DNA of 23,385 nucleotides from a virus: IMG/VR virus record IMGVR_UViG_3300047560_001726, positions 1 to 23,385 of that record; one strand, 5' to 3'. Shown piece by piece: positions 12,978 to 18,040 of this stretch (position 1 is its first letter; each line of letters starts with the position of its first letter). The notes under the pieces were generated by a model. It saw only the letters and a program-made list of their open reading frames with translations, ran no database searches and was not told where the DNA came from. The position numbers and the translations under genes were made by a program.

Positions 12978-14011
12978 GCTTCTTTCTCCTTCAATGAATA
13001 CTTCTCGTCCTCGCATATCCAGTTGGCGTACTGCGGGTTGGGGATTCTCCCACTATTCAACTTGATCTTCTCAAGCACCTCGTCTGCATGCCAGCGCATG
13101 AGGATCAAGTCATACAGTCTCGGCAACATCTTCAACTCCCTGCGAATCACCCGCTGGTCCTCCATGTTCAGGGTTGTCTTGAATGTCACCAACGCTATCG
13201 CCGCCTTGTAGAACTGCTCCGTGTCACCAGACTCAATCCACCCAAAGAACTTCTCACCTGCACTGCGGTACTCGGCAATCGCCTCGAATCTTTTGGCATC
13301 CGTGTACCCCGAATGGGTGAACGCATAATTCTCATACGGTCGCAGGTTCAAGCACTCGAACTGCTCCGTGTTCACCCACTGCGCTGTGTGAAACCTAACG
13401 GTCGTACCCAACAACTCACCAGCCTCAGCGGCTGTGTACTCCACACACGCCAGCTCCCCTCGGTGCGTACTCACGTGCGCCTTGCGCAGGTTGAGGAACC
13501 CTTTGAAGTAGTCGGCGAACGCCTTGTACTTGGCCCTAACATTGTTAGCCGCCTTGCGGTTAAGCCGGTACCCATAGCGAACCACGGGCGCATTAGCCAG
13601 GGACAACTCCCCGTCCAACGATCGCAACTCGATCCCGCCTTCGATCATGTGCTTCTCCTCCCCGAACTCGATGAGGGCATGGTTGCTCCGCGAGTAGCAA
13701 CTCACGTTCAATACGCGCTCGATGAACATCCGTGTGGATACAGAGTTATACCCACCCATGTCGATCTTGATCTCGGTGGTGTTCAGCACCCGCGCCATGT
13801 CCTTCGTGAACGTGATCACGGGAGTCCGGTACAACACAAACTGAACCGCGTCCCCATTCATACGTACGCTGTATGAGTCGGCATCACGCCGCGCACCCAA
13901 CGGGCGCAACTCAGTAGCACGACCACGGATCGGTACACTATTCTCAAAGATTGCTTTCGCCTCGTTGTAGTCACGGCAACGCGGCACGTGCTTCACAGTT
14001 CTGTATCCCAT
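12974..14011 (-). CDS. Conserved hypothetical phage protein, 345 aa
   Basis: Function unknown. Starts M-G-Y-R-T-V-K-H-V-P-R-C-R-D-Y-N-E-A-K-A-I-F-E-N, with P-I-R-G-R-A-T-E-L-R-P-L-G, V-L-Y-R-T-P-V-I-T-F and G-Y-N-S-V-S-T-R-M-F-I-E-R-V-L; I recall similar long proteins as uncharacterised conserved genes in other phages. The second half is helical. No catalytic motif seen. The palindrome at 13536-13548 encodes A-N-N-V-R. Confidence 0.88.
   Translation of the reverse strand: MGYRTVKHVPRCRDYNEAKAIFENSVPIRGRATELRPLGARRDADSYSVRMNGDAVQFVLYRTPVITFTKDMARVLNTTEIKIDMGGYNSVSTRMFIERVLNVSCYSRSNHALIEFGEEKHMIEGGIELRSLDGELSLANAPVVRYGYRLNRKAANNVRAKYKAFADYFKGFLNLRKAHVSTHRGELACVEYTAAEAGELLGTTVRFHTAQWVNTEQFECLNLRPYENYAFTHSGYTDAKRFEAIAEYRSAGEKFFGWIESGDTEQFYKAAIALVTFKTTLNMEDQRVIRRELKMLPRLYDLILMRWHADEVLEKIKLNSGRIPNPQYANWICEDEKYSLKEKEA
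13536..13548 (-). repeat. Palindrome CTAACAWTGTTAG, perfect
   Basis: Inside the 345-aa gene, read as A-N-N-V-R. Confidence 0.95.
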
Positions 14012-14014
14012 CTC

Positions 14015-14173
14015 TCACTCCTCTGAATAAAGCGGCAAGTAAAACAATGCCTCTTGGTTTGTCTTGAACCCTCGGGCTAGGATTTCCCAGTCCCCAGTCA
14101 CATGCGGTATCAGCCTCGCCACTACCGCATCCTTGGATATAGGCAACCGCAGGATGCACCACTCCTCATCCAT
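14015..14173 (-). CDS. Small protein, 52 aa; tandem paralogue of the next upstream gene
   Basis: M-D-E-E-W-C-I-L-R-L-P-I-S-K-D ... W-E-I-L-A-R-G-F-K-T-N-Q-E-A-L-F-Y-L-P-L-Y-S-E-E. It aligns with the 14166-14360 product over both halves (D-E-x-E-W-x-I-x-R-x-P; L-A-R-G-F-K-x-x-Q-E-A-x-x-Y-L-P-L-Y). At the point where the paralogue has the palindrome this gene has a plain CTAG (14077-14080). Overlaps the upstream stop by 8 bp. Function unknown. Confidence 0.8.
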   Translation of the reverse strand: MDEEWCILRLPISKDAVVARLIPHVTGDWEILARGFKTNQEALFYLPLYSEE

Positions 14174-14360
14174 CTTCTGCCCCCTCGTTGTAAAGCGGCA
14201 AGTAGAGTCTTGCCTCTTGGACTGACTTGAAACCTCGGGCTAACAATGTTAGGGAAGGATAGAAGGGTATGGGGTCCTCTAGGCCGTACATCCTCAACAC
14301 CACCAGCTCCTTCGACCTGGGCATGCGCATGATTACCCATTCCTCCTTCTTCTCATCCAT
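14166..14360 (-). CDS. Small protein, 64 aa; tandem paralogue containing the palindrome
   Basis: M-D-E-K-K-E-E-W-V-I-M-R-M-P-R-S-K-E-L-V ... L-T-L-L-A-R-G-F-K-S-V-Q-E-A-R-L-Y-L-P-L-Y-N-E-G-A-E-D-G. The L-T-L-L-A codons are the 14240-14252 palindrome, giving three extra codons relative to the downstream copy. Start 14360 chosen by homology with that copy; an ATG one codon earlier is also possible. Function unknown; follows the W-V-hydrophobic start and acidic end of the small-protein set. Confidence 0.8.
   Translation of the reverse strand: MDEKKEEWVIMRMPRSKELVVLRMYGLEDPIPFYPSLTLLARGFKSVQEARLYLPLYNEGAEDG
14240..14252 (+). repeat. Palindrome CTAACAWTGTTAG, perfect
   Basis: Inside the 64-aa gene (L-T-L-L-A), absent from its tandem paralogue, which has CTAG at the matching place. 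Confidence 0.95.
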
Positions 14361-14619
14361 CATCCTTCCCCTCGATCAGTGCCTTCATCTGCTCAAGCGA
14401 TTCCTTGTCCTCACTCTCGGCGAGGAACGTGTACGTTAGCCCATGCAACGCTTGGACGGTCGGCCCCTTGTTCCGTTCCCAATGTATGCCCTTCTGCCAC
14501 GCCGCTTTGCTCCGCACAAAGTAGCGGATTCTGGGGATGCTATGCAGGTGCACAAAAAACTTAGTGACCTGCCTCTCCGTCTTGAACAGCACCCACACTC
14601 GGTTGCGAAACCGACCCAT
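14353..14619 (-). CDS. Small protein, 88 aa (small beta-alpha set)
   Basis: Function unknown. M-G-R-F-R-N-R-V-W-V-L-F-K-T-E-R-Q-V-T-K-F-F-V-H-L, a basic middle, then L-T-Y-T-F-L-A-E-S-E-D-K-E-S-L-E-Q-M-K-A-L-I-E-G-K-D-D-G, again a strand-rich core and helix with acidic end. ATG shares one base with the previous stop (TGATG); no strong ribosome binding site, so coupling is likely. Confidence 0.75.
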   Translation of the reverse strand: MGRFRNRVWVLFKTERQVTKFFVHLHSIPRIRYFVRSKAAWQKGIHWERNKGPTVQALHGLTYTFLAESEDKESLEQMKALIEGKDDG

Positions 14620-14783
14620 CACCCGCCCCGTAACGCATACACCTTCACCATCTTGAGCGTGGGGTACTGCGTCACGAACCGCTCACGTGCGGCCTCTCGG
14701 TTCCTGCACTCGTACGATTCAGTCATCCAATGCCCGAACCGAGCGCTCCACCCTGCCACCATGTATCTGCACATTCCACTCAT
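14619..14783 (-). CDS. Small protein, 54 aa
   Basis: Function unknown. M-S-G-M-C-R-Y-M-V-A-G-W-S-A-R-F-G-H-W-M-T-E-S-Y, then a helix C-R-N-R-E-A-A-R-E-R-F-V and a final strand M-V-K-V-Y-A-L-R-G-G; here the helix precedes the last strand. Start at 14783 has GGAGG upstream and overlaps the previous stop by 4 bp; the frame stays open further upstream to 14813. Confidence 0.72.
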   Translation of the reverse strand: MSGMCRYMVAGWSARFGHWMTESYECRNREAARERFVTQYPTLKMVKVYALRGG

Positions 14784-15097
14784 GACTCCTCCTTCTCGTG
14801 CGTCAGCATGCACATCTGCAATGCAGACTCCTCAGTCTCTAGTACACACACCTCGACCACGATGTCCGGCTTTATGTCCACGGCATCGGATGTTTTGTAC
14901 GTCTCCCATGCCTCCGTCTCGATGTAGTAGCACAGCCGGTTGTCCCTGCCTTGGTTTAGTCGGTGATCGGGGTTGGCCTTCAACACCGTCCAGCTTCCCG
15001 CAGGTCTGCGCCACACGTCACGGTCGCCATTCCCACGGTCCATGTACAGGCTCAGCTTCGGCCTGCCCGAACTCGATTGTGAAATCATCAGTTTCAT
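14780..15097 (-). CDS. Hypothetical protein, 105 aa (small beta-alpha set, extended)
   Basis: Function unknown. Arg/Asp/Gly-rich N-terminal half (M-D-R-G-N-G-D-R-D-V-W-R-R-P-A-G-S-W-T-V-L-K), then D-I-V-V-E-V-C-V-L-E-T-E-E-S-A-L-Q-M-C-M-L-T-H-E-K-E-E-S, an E-x-A-L-Q-M helix with acidic tail. Start at 15097 is the best spaced from GAGGAG; in-frame ATG and GTG codons lie 3 and 6 nt upstream. Confidence 0.75.
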   Translation of the reverse strand: MKLMISQSSSGRPKLSLYMDRGNGDRDVWRRPAGSWTVLKANPDHRLNQGRDNRLCYYIETEAWETYKTSDAVDIKPDIVVEVCVLETEESALQMCMLTHEKEES

Positions 15098-15099
15098 CA

Positions 15100-15297
15100 T
15101 CACTCCTCATCTTGCAACAGCTTGATCATCTGCTCGACCTCTGCGTGTGTTCCTCGGAACAGCACCTCTCGAACGTAGTGGTCCTGCGGGTCGCGGTTCC
15201 CAAACAACCCCGCACTGCATCGGTAGTACAGCTTAGAGCGTGGATCGCTCCCATCCTTGCGCGTACGCCGGTACAGCACCCACTCATCCTCTAACAT
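15100..15297 (-). CDS. Small protein, 65 aa; start inside palindrome (small beta-alpha set)
   Basis: Function unknown. M-L-E-D-E-W-V-L-Y-R-R-T-R-K-D-G-S, then S-K-L-Y-Y-R-C-S-A-G-L-F-G and the tail T-H-A-E-V-E-Q-M-I-K-L-L-Q-D-E-E, a clean example of the shared architecture. The ATG is in the 15291-15303 palindrome, preceded by GAGG. The upstream gene runs through the palindrome and ends 14 bp inside this gene. Confidence 0.8.
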   Translation of the reverse strand: MLEDEWVLYRRTRKDGSDPRSKLYYRCSAGLFGNRDPQDHYVREVLFRGTHAEVEQMIKLLQDEE

Positions 15298-15466
15298 TGT
15301 TAGCCTCACGCTCGGCGAGCACCCCGATCAACTCCTTCATGTGCGGAGCGATCATCACCGCCACGCTTACAAACTCGGGCACCAAGATTAGTTTCTTGCG
15401 CAGGTACGTGTCCTTGCAGATCACTCGCACTAGTTCCCCGACTTTCTCAAGTTCTTCGTGTGTCAT
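15284..15466 (-). CDS. Small hypothetical helical protein, 60 aa
   Basis: Not recognised. M-T-H-E-E-L-E-K-V-G-E-L-V-R-V-I-C-K-D-T-Y-L-R-K-K-L, then S-V-A-V-M-I-A-P-H-M-K-E-L-I-G-V-L-A. Its last residues R-E-A-N-N-V-R-G are encoded by the 15291-15303 palindrome and flank. ATGA overlap at the start. Confidence 0.75.
   Translation of the reverse strand: MTHEELEKVGELVRVICKDTYLRKKLILVPEFVSVAVMIAPHMKELIGVLAEREANNVRG
15291..15303 (-). repeat. Palindrome at gene start
   Basis: Perfect copy; supplies the ATG of the 65-aa gene, while the upstream gene reads through it as A-N-N-V-R. Confidence 0.95.
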
Positions 15467-15624
15467 TCTGTCACCTGCTTTTCTTGTATCCAGTAGATAT
15501 ACCCACGCCCGTCATCCGCGTCCTTCATGTGGCGCAGATGTGTCTCAGCTAGCACTTTGTCGATGAACAGCGCCTCGATATGGGCCTTCTCGGTATCGCT
15601 TTCCCACAGAATCCAAACCGTCAT
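15463..15624 (-). CDS. Small protein, 53 aa (small beta-alpha set)
   Basis: Function unknown. M-T-V-W-I-L-W-E-S-D-T-E-K-A-H-I-E-A-L-F-I-D-K-V-L-A-E-T-H-L-R-H-M-K-D, then R-G-Y-I-Y-W-I-Q-E-K. It looks like strand, helix, strand. GGAGGAG upstream of the ATG at 15624; overlaps the 49-aa gene by 4 bp. Confidence 0.75.
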   Translation of the reverse strand: MTVWILWESDTEKAHIEALFIDKVLAETHLRHMKDADDGRGYIYWIQEKQVTE

Positions 15625-15770
15625 TCCATCTCCTCCAATTCCCCGCACAGGGCGAGTATCCATATCTCCATCTCCACAGCCTCCTCGGTCTTTCCCGCAT
15701 CGCGGAGCGCCTCGGCTAACTTCATCCCCGCGTCATGTACGCGTTGCACATCTCGTTTCTCTAGCTTCAC
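15621..15770 (-). CDS. Tiny helical protein, 49 aa, GTG start
   Basis: K-L-E-K-R-D-V-Q-R-V-H-D-A-G-M-K-L-A-E-A-L-R-D-A-G-K-T-E-E-A-V-E-M-E-I-W-I-L-A-L. Almost wholly helical. The GTG at 15770 overlaps the previous TGA (GTGA), and the stop overlaps the next ATG (ATGA), so it fills the gap exactly. No family recognised. Confidence 0.78.
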   Translation of the reverse strand: MKLEKRDVQRVHDAGMKLAEALRDAGKTEEAVEMEIWILALCGELEEME

Positions 15771-15955
15771 TTCGCACCTCTGATCGTCACCGTCGATTGA
15801 ATTCGCGCCCGCAGGATCACGGCCTTCATGTAGTGATTCACCGCCGACTTGAACTCGGCCTCGTCCATGTCACCGATCTCCAGCATCTCGTCCAGGTGTT
15901 CCATCGCCACCTTGAGCGCGTCCAGCTCGGCTGTGTAGTCTGTTCTTTTCTCCAT
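15767..15955 (-). CDS. Small helical protein, 62 aa
   Basis: M-E-K-R-T-D-Y-T-A-E-L-D-A-L-K-V-A-M-E-H-L-D-E-M-L-E-I-G-D-M-D-E-A-E-F-K-S-A-V ... I-L-R-A-R-I. An acidic two-helix protein by appearance; function unknown. The ATG at 15955 has GGAG 7 nt upstream. It overlaps the 3' end of the 15870-16112 gene by 86 bp in another frame. Confidence 0.78.
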   Translation of the reverse strand: MEKRTDYTAELDALKVAMEHLDEMLEIGDMDEAEFKSAVNHYMKAVILRARIQSTVTIRGAK

Positions 15956-16112
15956 GCTCCAGCTCCTTGAGAATACGTTTCCAATCAACTCGTCCAATGA
16001 ACCACCCGAACAGCTTGCGGTCGCAGTCTTGGCACAGCAACTCCGGGTTATCTCCGTTGTCCCCGCTAACATTGTTAGGGCTGGGGCGGTTCCTCTCGTT
16101 CGTCTCCCCCAT
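15870..16112 (-). CDS. Small protein with a CxxC, 80 aa, overlapping its neighbours
   Basis: The central part P-E-L-L-C-Q-D-C-D-R-K-L-F-G-W-F-I-G-R-V-D-W-K-R-I-L-K-E-L-E is protein-like with good third-position GC, and has one C-x2-C knuckle. The tail beyond residue 52 is Gly/Arg-rich and overlaps the 62-aa gene. Start at 16112 has GGAGG 7 nt upstream but lies about 38 bp inside the upstream gene. The palindrome at 16066-16078 encodes P-N-N-V-S here. Function unknown. Confidence 0.55.
   Translation of the reverse strand: MGETNERNRPSPNNVSGDNGDNPELLCQDCDRKLFGWFIGRVDWKRILKELEHGEKNRLHSRAGRAQGGDGTPGRDAGDR
16066..16078 (-). repeat. Palindrome at gene end
   Basis: Perfect copy; supplies TAA of the 75-aa gene; its ATG has no ribosome binding site and an overlapping gene reads it as N-N-V. 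Confidence 0.95.
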
Positions 16113-16302
16113 TCGCAAGCCTCCACATCATGTCCATGCGATCCCGTAGCGCCTTGGTCCGCTCCGGGTACAGATCGAGAAGCGCTCGGCCCACCGGGAA
16201 ACAGTTGTCCCCGCGTTGCGCCATGTGTACTGCGGCCTCGCCCAGTACTGCGTCCAGGTCGATGATCAACCTGCCTAGTCCTTCACCTTGGTGCATACTC
16301 AT
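16075..16302 (-). CDS. Small hypothetical protein, 75 aa
   Basis: Not recognised. Starts M-S-M-H-Q-G-E-G-L-G-R-L-I-I-D-L-D-A-V-L-G-E-A-A-V-H-M, with D-L-Y-P-E-R-T-K-A-L-R-D-R-M-D-M-M-W-R-L-A; mainly helical. The ATG at 16302 overlaps the upstream TGA (ATGA); an ATG at 16296 is better spaced from GGAAGG. Stop TAA lies in the 16066-16078 palindrome. The frame is open upstream to 16455 but there overlaps the 111-aa gene. Confidence 0.72.
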   Translation of the reverse strand: MSMHQGEGLGRLIIDLDAVLGEAAVHMAQRGDNCFPVGRALLDLYPERTKALRDRMDMMWRLANGGDEREEPPQP

Positions 16303-16634
16303 CCTTCCCTGTTTTTGTGTTCTTCCGGCAGGAACTGCGCGTACGACCTGTCTGCCGCATCCCGGTCTTGCACCTCTGCCGCCTTGTCGTTGGTCATCAG
16401 CGCCGCGTACTTCAACAGCTTGGCTCGGTCCTGGCTCTTGTGCAGGATGCTCCACTTGCCGAAATACGCAGTTGGCCTGACATCTACCCCGATCCCATCG
16501 TATTTCTTGGCATCCGTCAGCCGGGTCACGCGCACCTCGCCATCGTCGGCATCCCGGATCATCACGTAAAAGTGACGGACTTTGCGTACAGATTCCTTGT
16601 TATAGGCTGTATTCGCTTGTGGATTCTCTAACAT
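16299..16634 (-). CDS. Hypothetical protein, 111 aa; start inside palindrome
   Basis: Not recognised. M-L-E-N-P-Q-A-N-T-A-Y-N-K-E-S-V-R-K-V-R-H-F-Y-V-M-I-R-D-A-D-D-G-E-V-R-V, a beta-like start, then S-Q-D-R-A-K-L-L-K-Y-A-A-L-M and a charged end. The ATG is in the 16628-16640 palindrome after AAAGGA; the upstream TAA is 2 nt before it. Confidence 0.78.
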   Translation of the reverse strand: MLENPQANTAYNKESVRKVRHFYVMIRDADDGEVRVTRLTDAKKYDGIGVDVRPTAYFGKWSILHKSQDRAKLLKYAALMTNDKAAEVQDRDAADRSYAQFLPEEHKNREG

Positions 16635-16640
16635 TGTTAG
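16628..16640 (-). repeat. Palindrome at gene junction
   Basis: Perfect copy; TAA of the 83-aa gene and ATG of the 111-aa gene. Confidence 0.95.
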
Positions 16641-16888
16641 TCCTTTTCTTCCGCTAGCTGGACCATTTGTAACGCTGTCGCATGGTCGTCGTGCATGCTG
16701 ACAACAGGATGGTCACGCACCCATTGCCCGATGTACTCGTTGGTCATCACCGACTCGCCCGAACCAGCCAGCCTCTGGATGTGCCCGATGTACTCTGCCG
16801 CTCGCGTCACATACATACGACTCTCGCCGTTGCTCAGGTAGTACTTAATGACTAAGTACAGTTGGTTGTGTGCCTTGTTCCCTAACAT
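16637..16888 (-). CDS. Small protein, 83 aa; start inside palindrome (small beta-alpha set)
   Basis: Function unknown. M-L-G-N-K-A-H-N-Q-L-Y-L-V-I-K-Y-Y-L-S-N-G-E-S-R-M-Y-V-T-R, a helical centre, and D-D-H-A-T-A-L-Q-M-V-Q-L-A-E-E-K-D. Both ends are formed by palindromes: start at 16882-16894 after GGAGGA, stop in 16628-16640. Confidence 0.78.
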   Translation of the reverse strand: MLGNKAHNQLYLVIKYYLSNGESRMYVTRAAEYIGHIQRLAGSGESVMTNEYIGQWVRDHPVVSMHDDHATALQMVQLAEEKD

Positions 16889-16894
16889 TGTTAC
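16882..16894 (-). repeat. Palindrome at gene junction, one outer mismatch
   Basis: TAA of the 63-aa gene and ATG of the 83-aa gene; GGAGGA upstream. Confidence 0.9.
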
Positions 16895-17082
16895 TCCTCC
16901 CTCGTCAGCGCCACGAACCGCAACGCCTCGTCCTCGGTCAGCCCCTCGGCAACCACCTCGGCAACCAAGTCCTTGATCACCTCTGGGCGTACCTTCCAGC
17001 CATCCCATCGCTTCTGGGTAATAGCCTGCAACCAACCAGACTTCAGCCGGTACACGACCCAGTCGGCATCGTTGGTTCTCAT
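16891..17082 (-). CDS. Small protein, 63 aa (small beta-alpha set)
   Basis: Function unknown. M-R-T-N-D-A-D-W-V-V-Y-R-L-K-S-G-W-L-Q-A-I-T, then P-E-V-I-K-D-L-V-A-E-V-V-A and G-L-T-E-D-E-A-L-R-F-V-A-L-T-R-E-E, recalling the G-L-T/S-x-E-A tails at 1859 and 8739. Follows the zinc-ribbon gene after 1 nt; stop TAA is in the 16882-16894 palindrome. Confidence 0.78.
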   Translation of the reverse strand: MRTNDADWVVYRLKSGWLQAITQKRWDGWKVRPEVIKDLVAEVVAEGLTEDEALRFVALTREE

Positions 17083-17083
17083 T

Positions 17084-17314
17084 TCATCCCCTGGGTTGCT
17101 TCTGGTTGGTGTTCTTGAGCGAGACGAACGCGCTCTCGGTTGTTACGTATTGGTAGTTACCCTTGCCGTATTCCTGGATCACGCACCAGGATGCACGTTC
17201 GGTACGTGCGGCATCTTCACCGCAGAAAAGGCAATGGCGGTAGCCGAGTTGCCAGCGCTCGATGCGAACCTCGTCGCCGCATGACACACATTCTTTCCAA
17301 TCTAGGTCTAACAT
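17084..17314 (-). CDS. Zinc-ribbon protein, 76 aa, DksA/TraR-like finger; start inside palindrome
   Basis: C9-x2-C12 and C28-x2-C31 with L-G-Y-R-H-C-L-F-C-G-E between and after, a four-Cys zinc ribbon resembling the finger of DksA/TraR-type proteins seen in many phages; the coiled-coil of DksA is absent. A regulatory or RNA-polymerase-related role is possible by family only. First gene after the 17358-17386 promoter; ATG inside the 17308-17320 palindrome with GGAG 8 nt upstream. Confidence 0.8.
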   Translation of the reverse strand: MLDLDWKECVSCGDEVRIERWQLGYRHCLFCGEDAARTERASWCVIQEYGKGNYQYVTTESAFVSLKNTNQKQPRG

Positions 17315-17320
17315 TGTTAG
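17308..17320 (-). repeat. Palindrome at first gene of operon
   Basis: Perfect copy; ATG of the zinc-ribbon gene, 38 bp beyond the -10 box of the 17358 promoter. Confidence 0.95.
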
Positions 17321-17357
17321 GGCTCCGGTTTGTTGATGAATTTCATTGTTTTCTTAT

Positions 17358-17386
17358 ATTGTACCATAATGTTATGTAAATGTCAA
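17358..17386 (-). promoter_or_regulatory. Sigma70 promoter of the long small-gene operon
   Basis: On the minus strand: TTGACA (17386-17381), 17-nt spacer, TACAAT (17363-17358), start expected near 17351 and a leader of about 37 nt to the ATG at 17314. The 17308-17320 palindrome begins 38 bp beyond the -10 box, nearly the same offset as at the 12534 promoter. Confidence 0.85.
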
Positions 17387-17427
17387 GTGTTGTGGCTTCG
17401 GGTGAGGCAAGAGCAGAGTAAAGAAAC

Positions 17428-17440
17428 ATAACAATGTTAG
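17428..17440 (+). repeat. Palindrome in candidate origin, one outer mismatch
   Basis: Core intact; upstream of the 17358 promoter. Confidence 0.9.
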
Positions 17441-17812
17441 GTGAGCAGGCACTAACCAAAATAAACGTAACAATAGCTTTGTTATGAAATGAGGTGGGGA
17501 ATGTGATAAAAATAATGTAACATTGTGATGAAACGTAACAGGAAACGTAACGCGCTAAGTTGTTGATTTGATTGAAGAAAATGATGTTTGTTGATATATT
17601 GTTATAAAGTTACGTGTTTTTTAAAGTATGAGTGTGGCCTGCAAAAATTGGTGAGGTGCGAACTGCACTTGCTGACACCCTCGGTCTTGAAAAAGTTCTC
17701 TCTTAATTTGCCAAAAAAACGTAACATGTAACATTAGGCGTTTTTTCCTTTAAAATCAACGACTTAGCGTGTTACGTTACGTTTTTGGAAATGTAACGCG
17801 TTACGTTTTCGC

Positions 17813-17825
17813 ATAACATTGTTAG
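17813..17825 (-). repeat. Palindrome in candidate origin, one outer mismatch
   Basis: Core intact; abuts the first 30-bp direct repeat. Confidence 0.9.
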
Positions 17826-17826
17826 A

Positions 17827-17856
17827 CCCTAAGCCTACCCAGAGAACTGGTACATT
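17827..17856 (+). repeat. 30-bp direct repeat, copy 1
   Basis: Begins CCCTAAGCCTA and ends GAACTGGTACATT. Identical to 17891-17920 except one base (C here, T there), same orientation, 64 bp apart start to start. Confidence 0.9.
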
Positions 17857-17890
17857 TCCGTAACATCGTATTGTTACGTTTCCACCGAGC

Positions 17891-17920
17891 CCCTAAGCCT
17901 ATCCAGAGAACTGGTACATT
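17891..17920 (+). repeat. 30-bp direct repeat, copy 2
   Basis: Second copy, one mismatch to 17827-17856. Both are flanked by GTAAC-type motifs. Not seen elsewhere in the window. Possible protein-binding or phage-polymerase promoter unit; function unknown. Confidence 0.9.
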
Positions 17921-17957
17921 AGCCCTACGCGGGAATGAATAGAAACGTAACAATGCC

Positions 17958-17970
17958 CTAACATTGTTAG
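17958..17970 (-). repeat. Palindrome in candidate origin, perfect
   Basis: Symmetry extends to 17 bp (17956-17972); adjacent to the 17991 terminator, as the 2481 copy is to its terminator. Confidence 0.95.
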
Positions 17971-17990
17971 GGTGCAAAACGTAACAAAGC

Positions 17991-18021
17991 AAAAAGCCCG
18001 CAGGGCGAACCTTGCGGGCTT
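17991..18021 (-). terminator. Rho-independent terminator after the 120-aa gene
   Basis: On the minus strand: AAGCCCGC (18021-18014), 12-nt loop with inner AGG/CCT pairing, GCGGGCTT (18001-17994), then TTT. The stem arms are identical to the terminator at 2446-2470. Confidence 0.85.
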
Positions 18022-18040
18022 GGGGTTAGGTGGGAATGGG

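Larger units (their letters stand above)
17387..17990. other. Gene-free AT-rich region with CGTAAC/GTTACG iterons; candidate replication origin
   Basis: No convincing gene in 600 bp. CGTAAC occurs at 17466, 17534, 17546, 17720, 17859, 17946 and 17980; GTTACG at 17609, 17771, 17776, 17800 and 17873; ATGTAAC at 17516, 17727 and 17791. A perfect 12-bp palindrome GTAACGCGTTAC lies near 17793-17804, TAACAA...TTGTTA arms near 17468-17484, and three copies of the 13-bp palindrome are present. Runs of A and T punctuate the repeats. Dense iterons in AT-rich noncoding DNA are typical of origins with an initiator protein, but a regulatory hub is equally possible from sequence alone. Confidence 0.5.

Noticed and set aside
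8515-17320. Palindrome as an mRNA hairpin or terminator
   Set aside because: Only one central base separates the arms; a real hairpin would have just 4 A/T-rich pairs, and no T-run follows.
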